A stretch of DNA of 45,579 nt. It comes from RGIG6178 sp045612885. Lineage in GTDB: Bacteria; Bacillota_I; Bacilli_A; RFN20; DUOF01. The position numbers and the translations under genes were made by a program. Below are positions 33,517 through 40,803 of this stretch, piece by piece (the first letter of the stretch is position 1; each line of letters starts with the position of its first letter). The stretch is taken from contig JAZKZZ010000034.1 of the NCBI GenBank assembly GCA_045612885.1, forward strand, positions 1 to 45,579, given 5' to 3'. The notes under the pieces are model-generated. The model made no database searches. It had not been told where the DNA came from and saw only the letters and a program-made list of their open reading frames with translations.

Positions 33517-34140
33517 ATGGCAAGAGTAATAGAACCAAAAGATACAACTAGGGAACAAGCATATAACTTATGGATGAAAGCACCGAGCCCAATGGTAACC
33601 TTTTTTAAAACTTTAGATGTAACAAATCTAGTCAAAGTATCCAAAAAGAAGAATTTAAAATTTAACATGTTACTAAATTATTGTATTGGTAAAGCAGCTG
33701 TTAACATAAAAGAGTTTTATATTCTTCCAGTAGGAGAAAAACTTATTCAATATGATACTATTGCCGTTAATACAATAGTTAAGAATAAATTTGGAGAAGT
33801 AAATTCTTGTGATATTTTATATAATGATAGTTTAGACGAATTTAATAAGGAATATTTGCAATATACTACTCTTGTATCAACAAAATGTGAGGATAGAGAT
33901 TTATCCGATATAAGCATGGTTATTGGTACATCAGCAATTATTGATACAGAGATTGATGGTGCTGTTGGTATGAATAGTGGTATATATAATAATCCTTTTA
34001 TGATTTGGGGTAAATATCGTAAAAAGTTTTTAAGATTTTATCTTCCTATATCTTTTCAATTTCATCATACACAAATGGATGGTGCTCATGTAGGAATGTT
34101 TTTATCTAATTTACAAAATGAAATTAAAAAGATTAAGTAA
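33517..34140 (+). CDS. Chloramphenicol acetyltransferase-like (CatA type) protein
   Basis: A 207-residue member of the CatA-type acetyltransferase fold. The catalytic HHxxxDG motif appears as FQFHHTQMDGAHVGMFLSNL near the C-terminus. The earlier region (SPMVTFFKTLDVTNLVKVSK, then NMLLNYCIGKAA) matches the substrate-binding part of the family. Family members acetylate chloramphenicol with acetyl-CoA, but many chromosomal relatives have other substrates, so resistance cannot be claimed. ATG 33517 has GGAGG (33507-33511) in front; an earlier ATG (33505) overlaps that site. It is a single-gene unit with its own promoter. Confidence 0.8.
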   Translation: MARVIEPKDTTREQAYNLWMKAPSPMVTFFKTLDVTNLVKVSKKKNLKFNMLLNYCIGKAAVNIKEFYILPVGEKLIQYDTIAVNTIVKNKFGEVNSCDILYNDSLDEFNKEYLQYTTLVSTKCEDRDLSDISMVIGTSAIIDTEIDGAVGMNSGIYNNPFMIWGKYRKKFLRFYLPISFQFHHTQMDGAHVGMFLSNLQNEIKKIK

Positions 34141-34276
34141 ATAGTTATTTGTGTTAGTATCTAAAAAAAGTAAGATTTATATATTAGAATTTATTAATAG
34201 TAACATACAAAGAAAGTAAACTTAATTTTAAATTAAACTAATCGCTATATTCCTATTTATGGAACTAAAAATAATT

Positions 34277-34375
34277 TACACGATTACAAGCTAAGGCTGC
34301 ATAATTGTATTAAAATGGGTATTTCATTCCAAGTGTAAAGCATAAGTTGGATACAATAGTGTTCAACTTTTTTTT
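34277..34375 (+). repeat. Intergenic repeat A, copy 3
   Basis: Has CACGATTAC (box 1 with one change), a degenerate GGCTGCATAA, and then the near-complete hairpin block CCAAGTGTAAAGCATAAG with TTGGATACAATAGTGTTCAA and eight T residues (to 34375). The block agrees with copy 4 almost base for base. It falls between the CAT-like gene and the small protein at 34406. Confidence 0.82.
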
Positions 34376-34405
34376 GTGATATAATAGGTGAAATGGGGTG
34401 GCAGT

Positions 34406-34843
34406 GTGTTTAATATTTTTAAGAAAAAGCAGCAAAAGGATGATGTTCAAGTAGATGATATTCAATATAATGGGATAACTGTTAAGATTGAAACTAATGT
34501 TGAGGAAAGTAAAAAACATTTAAATTATGACTTTTCTGTATTGAAAAATAGAGGAATAGAAAAAATTATAAAGAAAAAATTTTTACCTTGGTTAAAAGGA
34601 GAAGATTTTAAAAGTAAGAATGATAATAAAATTTTAGCAGGTTTAAAATTGTATGAGATAAATTATTATTATGGAAAGATTATAGAAAAATATTCTCCTA
34701 TAAATAAGGAAGCTTTTTTCGGGCAATTTGAATTTTGTTTCAATAGTTCAAGTGAATATACAGAGGACATGCTAGAGGCAGTTGCTATGCAAGTCTATGT
34801 ATATGAGGGAAAAATAGTCAAAGTATCTGGATATAACATATAG
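34406..34843 (+). CDS. Unknown small protein (possible DUF6985-like)
   Basis: A 145-residue protein without signal peptide or membrane helix. It opens with a basic, charged segment (FNIFKKKQQKDDVQVDDIQY). The C-terminal half has GQFEFCFNSSSEYTEDMLEA and MQVYVYEGKIVKVSGYNI, which recalls DUF6985-like proteins found among putative immunity or phage-defence genes; this is resemblance only. The start is uncertain. GTG 34406 is favoured because MFNIFKKK is a typical beginning, and GTG 34388 is possible. Repeat A copies lie on both sides, so it forms a self-contained unit. Confidence 0.5.
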   Translation: MFNIFKKKQQKDDVQVDDIQYNGITVKIETNVEESKKHLNYDFSVLKNRGIEKIIKKKFLPWLKGEDFKSKNDNKILAGLKLYEINYYYGKIIEKYSPINKEAFFGQFEFCFNSSSEYTEDMLEAVAMQVYVYEGKIVKVSGYNI

Positions 34844-34886
34844 AAATTTAACTTTATAACAATTAATCTTGTAATTTATCAATAAC

Positions 34887-35008
34887 TTAACGATTACAAT
34901 GAGCAATGGTGCTAAAGAAAAATATGCATTTTTGGATTAGTTTTCAAAAAGTGTATGCACATCCAAGTGTAAAGAATAAGTTGGATACAATAGTGTTCAA
35001 CTTTTTTT
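34887..35008 (+). repeat. Intergenic repeat A, copy 4
   Basis: The most complete copy. TTAACGATTAC (34887-34897) is followed by CAATGGTGCTAAAG, TTTTCAAAAAGTGTATGCAC and the hairpin block (ATCCAAG..AAGTTGGAT, then ACAATAGTGTTCAAC with a T-tract). It can act as a terminator for the preceding gene. Confidence 0.85.
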
Positions 35009-35021
35009 ATTATGTGGTATC

Positions 35022-35145
35022 TTATTTTATAAGGAGGAATATTATTTTGAAAACACTTATACTATCATCTAGTTTTGATATATAAAGAAAATGAATGGGA
35101 ATTACAGTTGCAAAAAAATAGATAACCAAGAAGGAGAGTTTTGAA
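35022..35145 (+). pseudogene. Short remnants upstream of the 50-residue ORF
   Basis: After AAGGAGG (35031-35037) a TTG start gives LKTLILSSSFDI and then stops. The next frame reads YKENEWELQLQKNR and stops. The first string is like the beginning of several small hydrolases, but the piece is too short to assign. I read this as debris of one or two decayed genes. Confidence 0.35.
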
Positions 35146-35298
35146 ATGAGTGGAATTTCTTTTAAAAAATATATTTATTTTGAGGATAGAATTAAGCAAA
35201 ATATTTGTTATTATATAAAAGAGACTGATTGTATAGATTTGTGTGGCTGGCATTTACCTGCTTGTAATGAGTTTATAAATGAATTGAATTTATGTTAA
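35146..35298 (+). CDS. Small ORF of 50 residues, unknown
   Basis: ATG 35146 lies behind a good AAGGAG, 10 bases upstream. The product has five Cys residues (KQNICYYIKETDCIDLCGWH, then LPACNEFINELNLC). It has no signal peptide or membrane helix. It may be a genuine small protein, a truncated gene, or a chance ORF in decayed DNA. A second fragment follows at 35308-35376 (MNMAETVYCILKVEGEHIDK), which stops after about 22 residues and looks like a remnant. Confidence 0.35.
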   Translation: MSGISFKKYIYFEDRIKQNICYYIKETDCIDLCGWHLPACNEFINELNLC

Positions 35299-35402
35299 TT
35301 AGGGGCGATGAATATGGCAGAAACGGTTTATTGTATCCTTAAAGTAGAAGGAGAACATATAGATAAAATCATTTGATTTTTAAAAGAAGTGGAGGGATTT
35401 AA

Positions 35403-36068
35403 ATGATAGGAATTAGTGTAGCAAGTAAGAAAGAGTGGGAAGCTACTCTAAAATATTTCAAAAAAGATATAAAGGATTGTATTGAGTATCCTTTTGGAGA
35501 ATACTTTATTATTAATAAGTATGATAAAGAATTGATTTTTTATAGATGTGGAGTGAGAAAAACAAATAGTGTTGCTTCCAATCAATATATGATAGATCAT
35601 TTTAATCTTGAAAAAGTAATAGTTGCAGGAACTTGTGCTGGTATCGATGATAGATATAAGCCTTTAGATATTTTAATTCCCTCTAAAGCAGTTCAATATG
35701 ATTGTACTGTAAAAGAAATGGAGCCTCTAATTAAAGAGTCTCTTAGTGCAGATATACAATATTGTAATTGTGATAAAGGCTGTGTAATAGGAACAGCAGA
35801 TAAATCAGTAGTAATGTGGAAAGACTACATGGATTTAAAAAATAACAATATTACAATAGCAGATACTGAAGCATCAGCAATTGCTTATATCTGCAAAAAG
35901 AATAATGTTGATTGTATTATTGTAAAAGGGATATCCGACTTTCCTGTTAAAGAAATAGAAACAGATGCTGAAAATGCGCTTAAGGTTCAATATGACACTT
36001 TTGTGAAAAATATACCTTTAATAATGAATGAAATATATGACACTAAACTTGAAGAATTAGTTAAATAG
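35403..36068 (+). CDS. Nucleoside phosphorylase / MTA-SAH nucleosidase-like
   Basis: A 221-residue member of the PNP/UDP phosphorylase superfamily. The phosphate/ribose-binding core is seen in VIVAGTCAGIDDRYKPLDIL. The C-terminal IADTEASAIAYICKKNNVD and VKGISDFPV correspond to the EMEGAA and SD(x) motifs, with Asp-Thr-Glu in place of the usual Glu-Met-Glu. The family cleaves nucleosides such as methylthioadenosine; similar stand-alone domains also occur in nucleotide-signalling and defence proteins. It starts at ATG 35403 behind GTGGAGGG. The substrate is unknown. Confidence 0.75.
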   Translation: MIGISVASKKEWEATLKYFKKDIKDCIEYPFGEYFIINKYDKELIFYRCGVRKTNSVASNQYMIDHFNLEKVIVAGTCAGIDDRYKPLDILIPSKAVQYDCTVKEMEPLIKESLSADIQYCNCDKGCVIGTADKSVVMWKDYMDLKNNNITIADTEASAIAYICKKNNVDCIIVKGISDFPVKEIETDAENALKVQYDTFVKNIPLIMNEIYDTKLEELVK

Positions 36069-36106
36069 AAAACAAATATAATGTTCTTTAAAATAAGTTT
36101 TTAAAT

Positions 36107-36577
36107 ATAGGATATTCAAATATATCTAGAGAACAGGTTGATAATTTAATTAATCATATTGATTTGTTTGAAGTATTATATAATGTTGAGAATAAGATAA
36201 ATGAAGATATTAGACAGGTGTATGGAATTAAATATACCGTTTTATGCATATCAACCACTTCGAATAAATAGAATTGCTAACAGGATCATAAAGAATTAGT
36301 AGAGTTAGCTAGTAAATATAATAAAACGCAAAATCAAACATTGATAAATTGGAGGGTAAAACATAAAGATATTGGAGTTGTTATTAAATCTAGTAATAAA
36401 GAACATATTGAATAGAATGTTAGTTCACTAGGCTTTAAAATGAGTAAGCGAGATTATTTAATCCTAGATGAATTTAGGAATAAGGAGTTTGATTATCTCT
36501 GTGTTTGTTATAAAAGCGAAGAGAGAAAAGTTAGAAAAGATCAGGTTCCTAATAGGAAGTTTGAAAAATATAATTAA
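36107..36577 (+). pseudogene. Decayed aldo/keto reductase
   Basis: Frameshifted remnants of the C-terminal half of an aldo/keto reductase. One frame has IGYSNISREQVDNLINHIDL and FEVLYNVENKINED, another IPFYAYQPLRINRI, and then ELASKYNKTQNQTLINW, GVVIKSSNKEHIE (stop) and NVSSLGFKMSKRDYLILDEF. These match the family order: substrate loop, AYSPL strand, then the coenzyme-binding KSSxxEHIxEN and C-terminal helix. At least two in-frame stops and a frameshift make it non-functional. The N-terminal half is absent or unrecognisable. Confidence 0.75.
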
Positions 36578-36630
36578 TATTTATTGTAAAAAAAATATAT
36601 GATACAATATTTATACAAGGAGGAAGTATT

Positions 36631-37008
36631 ATGTTAAATTCAGAACAAATAAAAAATATCGAAAATAATCAAAAAGTAGTTTTTGCTACTTCTAGTAAAG
36701 ATGGGCAACCAAGATGTGTTTTTGTGATTCCTAGTAGAGTAATGGAAAAACAAATAATTTTATCAAATATTCAAATGAATAAATCTATGCAAAACATAAT
36801 GGAAAATAGTAAATGTTTTATTAATGTTTATATGGAAGATAAAGAGGATTTGCAATACAAAATTGAAGGGGTTGCTAATGTCTATGATAATGGTGAACTT
36901 TTTAAAGAAATAAAAAGATTTGAAGAAACTGAAAATTTACCTCCTGAATTGAAAGTTAACTCAATCATAGTAGTAAATATTACAAGTTTTGAAGAATCTA
37001 ATGGATAG
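36631..37008 (+). CDS. FMN-binding split-barrel (PPOX-type) protein
   Basis: A 125-residue protein of the pyridoxamine 5'-phosphate oxidase-like split-barrel family. It has KVVFATSSKDGQPRCVFVIP at about residues 14-33 and later IEGVANVYDNGELFKEIKRF. Members bind FMN, F420 or heme and reduce or oxidise small molecules. ATG 36631 has a strong AAGGAGGAAG. The radical SAM gene begins 11 bases after its stop, so the two form an operon; the split-barrel protein could supply electrons or act on the radical SAM product. This partnership is inference from context. Confidence 0.75.
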   Translation: MLNSEQIKNIENNQKVVFATSSKDGQPRCVFVIPSRVMEKQIILSNIQMNKSMQNIMENSKCFINVYMEDKEDLQYKIEGVANVYDNGELFKEIKRFEETENLPPELKVNSIIVVNITSFEESNG

Positions 37009-37019
37009 GGAGATTATAT

Positions 37020-38057
37020 ATGGTTAGTAATTTGAAAATGATAGCTTTTCATATAACAGATAATTGCTCTGCTCATTGTCCTATGTGTTATGAAAATGCT
37101 TGTAAAAATAAAAATTTAAATGGTGAATTAGAAACATTAAAGAAGATTGTACATAACGCTATTGCCAATGGTAAAGTTGAGCAATTTCTTCTTGTTGGAG
37201 GAGATCCATGTGAGCATCCACATTTGATGGAATTGTTGAAATATATAAAATCAGAAGGAGAAAAATATGGTGTTAAGACATTTGTTGAAGTATTGTCTAA
37301 TACACATGATTATTATGAAAACGGAAAACTTGTTCCAATGGAAGAAGTTGCTAAGTATGTAGATAAGTTAAATGTTACTGTGCATGGAGAAACACCTGAA
37401 ATTCATGATGCTTTTAATGGTGTTCCTGGTTCTTATATGCATATGATGGAGAATGTAGCAAAATTTGTTCGTGTAAAATCAGATGAACAATCCATAGGAA
37501 TTACTGTGAATGTTATGCCTAGTACAATAGGACATTTCGCAGAAATAATATATAATGCAAATACTTTATTACATGGTGCAATTCAAGATGTATGTGTACA
37601 AAGAATAGCACCAATTGGCAGAGCGGTAGGCCAAACTAGATATTTTATAGAACGACAAGATGTTAATGTTTTGATGAAAGCATTACATGAAATCAATTCG
37701 AAAGGTATTGGGGTTGATATTTGTGATTGTTTTCCATTTTGCTCAGTTAAACCGGAGTATAGATATCTATTACCAAAGGGTGGATGTAACTGGGGAACTG
37801 AGATAATATCGGTTTCAAGAAATGGTGATATGACACGATGTGCCCTATCTTCATCAATTTTAAGTGAGAACATTTTAAATTTGGACACAGAAGAGAAATT
37901 TACTCATTGGTGGAACAATGATCCTGAATTATGTGCTTTTAGAGAAATGTTACATTTAGATGATCAATGTAAAAGGTGCTCTCATGCTAGAGAATGTGGT
38001 GGTGGTTGCAAGATAGCAGGAGACTATTTAGCAAACAAAAACGCTAAAAAGAGATAA
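37020..38057 (+). CDS. Radical SAM protein with SPASM-type C-terminus
   Basis: A 345-residue radical SAM enzyme. The cluster that binds SAM is CSAHCPMC (Cys16, Cys20, Cys23), followed by LLVGGDPCEHPHLMELLKYI. The C-terminal region has GGCNWG, MTRCALSS, and the closing CKRCSHARECGGGCKIAG, a SPASM/twitch-like set of Cys residues for auxiliary Fe-S clusters. Such enzymes modify peptides (RiPPs) or small molecules. No precursor peptide was found near it: the following 500 bases hold only repeats. It is downstream of and coupled to a split-barrel protein. It starts at ATG 37020 behind AGGGAG. Confidence 0.85.
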   Translation: MVSNLKMIAFHITDNCSAHCPMCYENACKNKNLNGELETLKKIVHNAIANGKVEQFLLVGGDPCEHPHLMELLKYIKSEGEKYGVKTFVEVLSNTHDYYENGKLVPMEEVAKYVDKLNVTVHGETPEIHDAFNGVPGSYMHMMENVAKFVRVKSDEQSIGITVNVMPSTIGHFAEIIYNANTLLHGAIQDVCVQRIAPIGRAVGQTRYFIERQDVNVLMKALHEINSKGIGVDICDCFPFCSVKPEYRYLLPKGGCNWGTEIISVSRNGDMTRCALSSSILSENILNLDTEEKFTHWWNNDPELCAFREMLHLDDQCKRCSHARECGGGCKIAGDYLANKNAKKR

Positions 38058-38084
38058 TTGACTGATTGCTTTTATTTTTTTTAA

Positions 38085-38236
38085 TTAACGATTACAAAAT
38101 AAAAAAAACTAGAAAAATAACTATTTTTTGATGAATTTTTAAAAAGTGTCTTTATATCCATGTGAGTTTCAATGGATTAAGACCATTGTAATAATCCTTA
38201 AAGTAACTGAACAGTTGTGAAATAAGGATTTTTTTA
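38085..38236 (+). repeat. Hybrid repeat A/B copy with terminator
   Basis: Starts with TTAACGATTAC (38085-38095), contains TTTTTAAAAAGTGTCTTTAT, then ATCCATGTGAG and AATGG.TTAAGACCATT as in repeat B. It ends in a terminator where AATCCTTA pairs with TAAGGATT and is followed by seven T residues. It links repeat families A and B. Confidence 0.7.
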
Positions 38237-38275
38237 TTAATTAAATTATATTGAAATATAAATGTGATAGGCGAT

Positions 38276-38461
38276 TTGTGTTCTTTATCTCTATTATGTA
38301 AGAAGTAATGGTTTGAAACCATCAAAATATGCTCTAAAGGTACCTTTTTATAGGTGAATTGTGGCTTTTTTAATACAAAATTGAGAAAATTATGCAATAT
38401 TGACTATTGTATTAAAGATAGAACAGCAACTTTTGGTTAGAGGTTAAAAAATAACGATTAC
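38276..38461 (+). repeat. Intergenic repeat B, copy 1
   Basis: Contains CTTTATCTCTATTATG, AGAAGTAATGGTTTGAAACC, a terminator-like hairpin (TACCTTTTTATAGGT within GCTC..GTGGCTTTTTT), TTGAGAAAATTATG, GATAGAACAGCAACTTT, and ends with AACGATTAC (38453-38461). It closely matches the copy at 40371-40560 along its whole length. Most of the approximately 500-base gap 38058-38563 consists of such repeats; no gene is seen. Confidence 0.82.
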
Positions 38462-38563
38462 TGGATGAAAGGGTCTAATTTTTGTGAACCTTTTATTGTT
38501 TGCAATTTTAGTCAATGGTAAACTATCTTGGTTTATATTTGTGTTAGAAAGAGATGAATTATT

Positions 38564-39343
38564 GTGAGCAGTAAGGAAAAAGTTATTTATTATAAAGATG
38601 AGTTAAATGATGATTTTGCTGAAAATGATATCAAGAGAAAATCATTAGGTGAAAATTTCAAATATGTTCATACAAATTTTTTTTGGAGAATATTTGAATT
38701 TATTTTATATTATGTAGTAGCAAGTCCAATAGTATATTTAATTCAAAAGATATATATAAGGCAAAAATTTGTGAATAGGAAGGCTTTTAAAAAAGTAAGA
38801 AAAGAAGGATATTTTGTTTATAGTAATCATACACAATATATGAATGATGCTTACATTGGCGCACTGTCAAATTGGCCTAAAAAATGTTTTGTTATAGCAA
38901 ATCCTGATGCTACTTCTATTAAAGGTATTAGAGCAATAGTACAGGCATTAGGGGTAATTCCTTTAGGTGGAACATTTAGAGAAATTAGAAATATGCTCAA
39001 TTGTATTGAAACTAGAATAAATCAAAATAATGCAATAATGATTTATCCAGAAGCACATATTTGGCCATATTATACAAAAATAAGACCATTTGAGTATATG
39101 TCTTTTAAATATGCTAGTAAATTGAATAAGCCGATATTTGTTTTGACTAATTGCTATCAAAAAAGAAAATTTTCAAAAAGGCCTAAAGTAATTACATATG
39201 TGGATGGACCATTTTATCCTAATGCTAATTTAGATGTTACTAGTGCAGCTAAAGAATTAAGAAATATTGCATATGATACAATGGTAAAAAGAGCAAATGA
39301 GAATTCTAACTATGAATATATTAAGTATATAAAGAGTGAGTAA
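38564..39343 (+). CDS. PlsC-like 1-acyl-glycerophosphate acyltransferase
   Basis: A 259-residue acyltransferase of the lysophosphatidic-acid acyltransferase fold. A membrane-associated helix lies near residues 41-63. The first catalytic motif is VYSNHTQYMNDAYIG, with His and Asp spaced one residue wider than the standard HX4D. The third motif region is IMIYPEAHIWPYYTKIRPF. Such enzymes acylate lysophospholipids; the exact acceptor is unknown. The start is GTG 38564, because no in-frame ATG lies at the right place and the local binding site (AGAGATGA) is weak. It is a single gene between two repeat B copies. Confidence 0.78.
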   Translation: MSSKEKVIYYKDELNDDFAENDIKRKSLGENFKYVHTNFFWRIFEFILYYVVASPIVYLIQKIYIRQKFVNRKAFKKVRKEGYFVYSNHTQYMNDAYIGALSNWPKKCFVIANPDATSIKGIRAIVQALGVIPLGGTFREIRNMLNCIETRINQNNAIMIYPEAHIWPYYTKIRPFEYMSFKYASKLNKPIFVLTNCYQKRKFSKRPKVITYVDGPFYPNANLDVTSAAKELRNIAYDTMVKRANENSNYEYIKYIKSE

Positions 39344-39394
39344 ACGCAAGTCTATCTCATATCAGTGAAAACTCGTTGGCTTTTTTTGTGATTC

Positions 39395-39451
39395 GTATGT
39401 CTTTATTTCTATTATGAGAGAAGTAATGGTTTGAGACCATTGAGATACATC
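39395..39451 (+). repeat. Intergenic repeat B, short copy 2
   Basis: CGTATGTCTTTATTTCTATT, GAGAGAAGTAATGGTTTGAG and ACCATTGAGATACATC match the first half of repeat B. The hairpin and the AACGATTAC end are not conserved here. The rest of the gap 39344-39584 shows no gene. Confidence 0.75.
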
Positions 39452-39584
39452 TTTAAACTGCAAATTTGATGGTTAAGGTGGAATTTTAAATCTTAGGGTG
39501 AAGAGGTTAAAATCTCTTGAATTTTGTTGTTTGATAAATGAAAAATATTTGAAGTAGAGTATAATGAATTGGGATGGTGTTATT

Positions 39585-40334
39585 ATGAATTTTGAAATGT
39601 GGTCAATTATGCATATATTATATATAATTTCTCCGATTGTGATATTTGTTATATTGTATTTTATTATTAAAAACAAATCGGATAAAACTAAATATATAGT
39701 GGGTGTTACCTTAGGAATTTTATCAATTATGATTCTAGTTGTTAGAAATGTTGATATTTATATTAGAAGTGGTTGGGATTTAGAGGTTATACCTTTACAA
39801 GTTTGTCACATAGGAAGTTTGATAGCTGGATTGGCGCTTATCTTTAAGAAAAAATGGTTAATCATAACAGCGTTTTGTTTTAATATGATTCCTGCATTTC
39901 TAGCAATGGTTTTTGCTGACTCACTCGTTAACTATGATACTTTATTAAAAATTAGACCTCAAACATATATTTGGGGGCATATTTTTATTATTGTTTGTGC
40001 ATTATATGGAATATTGATATATTTGCCAAAATTAACTAAAAAAGATTTGGTTCATTCTATTGGTTTTGTATCAATTATGGCAGTTATTGCAATAATATGT
40101 AACTCTGCCTTTAGGGAAGGTTTTAATTGGGAACCTAATTATTTTTATTTGTATGATTATAAAGGAACACCATTAAAATTTTTATATAATGTATTCCCAT
40201 CTAGTAATTATGGATGGTTCACTATAAATTGGTTTTATATGATTACTCTTTTAGTGTTCTTCTTGATGGTTTTTGTTTTTATGTATTATATTGCATTTAC
40301 TTGTATAAAGAAGATAAATAAGAGCAAAAATTAA
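39585..40334 (+). CDS. YwaF-like (TMEM164 family) membrane protein
   Basis: A 249-residue membrane protein with about seven helices. The sequence IPLQVCHIGSLIAGLALIF carries the conserved Gln, Cys and His of the YwaF/TMEM164 family; further helices include YIWGHIFIIVCALYGILIY. Animal TMEM164 is an acyltransferase, which makes a lipid role possible here, and the neighbouring gene is a PlsC-like acyltransferase. That link is inference. ATG 39585 is placed behind GGGATGGTG; an upstream in-frame ATG (39564) lacks a site. It is flanked by repeat B copies. Confidence 0.75.
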   Translation: MNFEMWSIMHILYIISPIVIFVILYFIIKNKSDKTKYIVGVTLGILSIMILVVRNVDIYIRSGWDLEVIPLQVCHIGSLIAGLALIFKKKWLIITAFCFNMIPAFLAMVFADSLVNYDTLLKIRPQTYIWGHIFIIVCALYGILIYLPKLTKKDLVHSIGFVSIMAVIAIICNSAFREGFNWEPNYFYLYDYKGTPLKFLYNVFPSSNYGWFTINWFYMITLLVFFLMVFVFMYYIAFTCIKKINKSKN

Positions 40335-40370
40335 AAATCTTTTATAGAAAATAACACCTATGACATCTTT

Positions 40371-40560
40371 GTGTGTCTTTATCTCTACCATGTGAGAAGT
40401 AATGGTTTGAGACCATCAAAATATGCCCTAAATGCGCCTTTTTATAGGTGAATTGGGGCTTTTTTAGTATAAATTTGAGAAAAATATAGGAATTTAGTGA
40501 GAAAATTATGAAAATTCTTCAATCATATTAACGATAGACTAGCAACTTTATAACGATTAC
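40371..40560 (+). repeat. Intergenic repeat B, copy 3
   Basis: Full-length copy parallel to 38276-38461. It has GTGTCTTTATCTCTACCATG, AGAAGTAATGGTTTGAGACC, the strong hairpin GCCC..GCGCCTTTTTATAGGTG..GGGGC with TTTTTT, GAGAAAATTATG, GACTAGCAACTTTATAACG, and AACGATTAC at 40552-40560. Confidence 0.85.
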
Positions 40561-40727
40561 TTTTGATAAAAATAGGCAGGGGTGCTAGTAAAAAATCAAT
40601 AATTTAACGGTTGCTAGGGTTAGGGTGCTAGTAGATTTTAACAGGGGTGCTAAAATTTAACGATTACTAGGGGTAAGGGTGCTAAAATTTAACGATAGGT
40701 CGTCTGTTTTTTTGAAGAAGGGTGCTA
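40552..40727 (+). repeat. Tandem AACGATTAC / GGGTGCTA motif cluster
   Basis: Five GGGTGCTA copies start at 40580, 40623, 40645, 40677 and 40720. Between them are AACGATTAC-like boxes at 40552, 40605 (AACGGTTGC), 40659 (perfect) and 40691 (AACGATAGG). The unit AGGGTGCTAAAATTTAACGA is repeated almost exactly at 40643 and 40676. No gene is present in 40335-40803. Confidence 0.85.
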
Positions 40728-40803
40728 ATTTTTGAATTGTTTGTGTGTTTATCCATAGCGATCAGAGTAAGAATTTTGTATAATACAATTAGAGGTTGGT
40801 AGT

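Noticed and set aside
33517..34140. Acquired chloramphenicol resistance gene
   Set aside because: The fold and HHxxxDG motif are right, but many chromosomal relatives do not act on chloramphenicol and nothing here shows drug specificity.
38152..38397. 81-codon reverse-strand ORF in the gap after the radical SAM gene
   Set aside because: It runs straight through two repeat B elements and their hairpins and has no convincing ribosome binding site, so it is probably a chance ORF, not a precursor peptide.
32563..40727. Integron cassette array with attC sites
   Set aside because: Some boxes fit RYYYAAC (ATTTAAC before GATTAC) and GTTRRRY (GTTGGAT), but the two do not pair with each other as attC arms should, several copies break the consensus, and no integrase is in the window. 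Kept only as an analogy.
38085..40727. CRISPR array
   Set aside because: Repeats are long, imperfect, few and separated by genes of normal size. There are no regular spacers and no cas genes.
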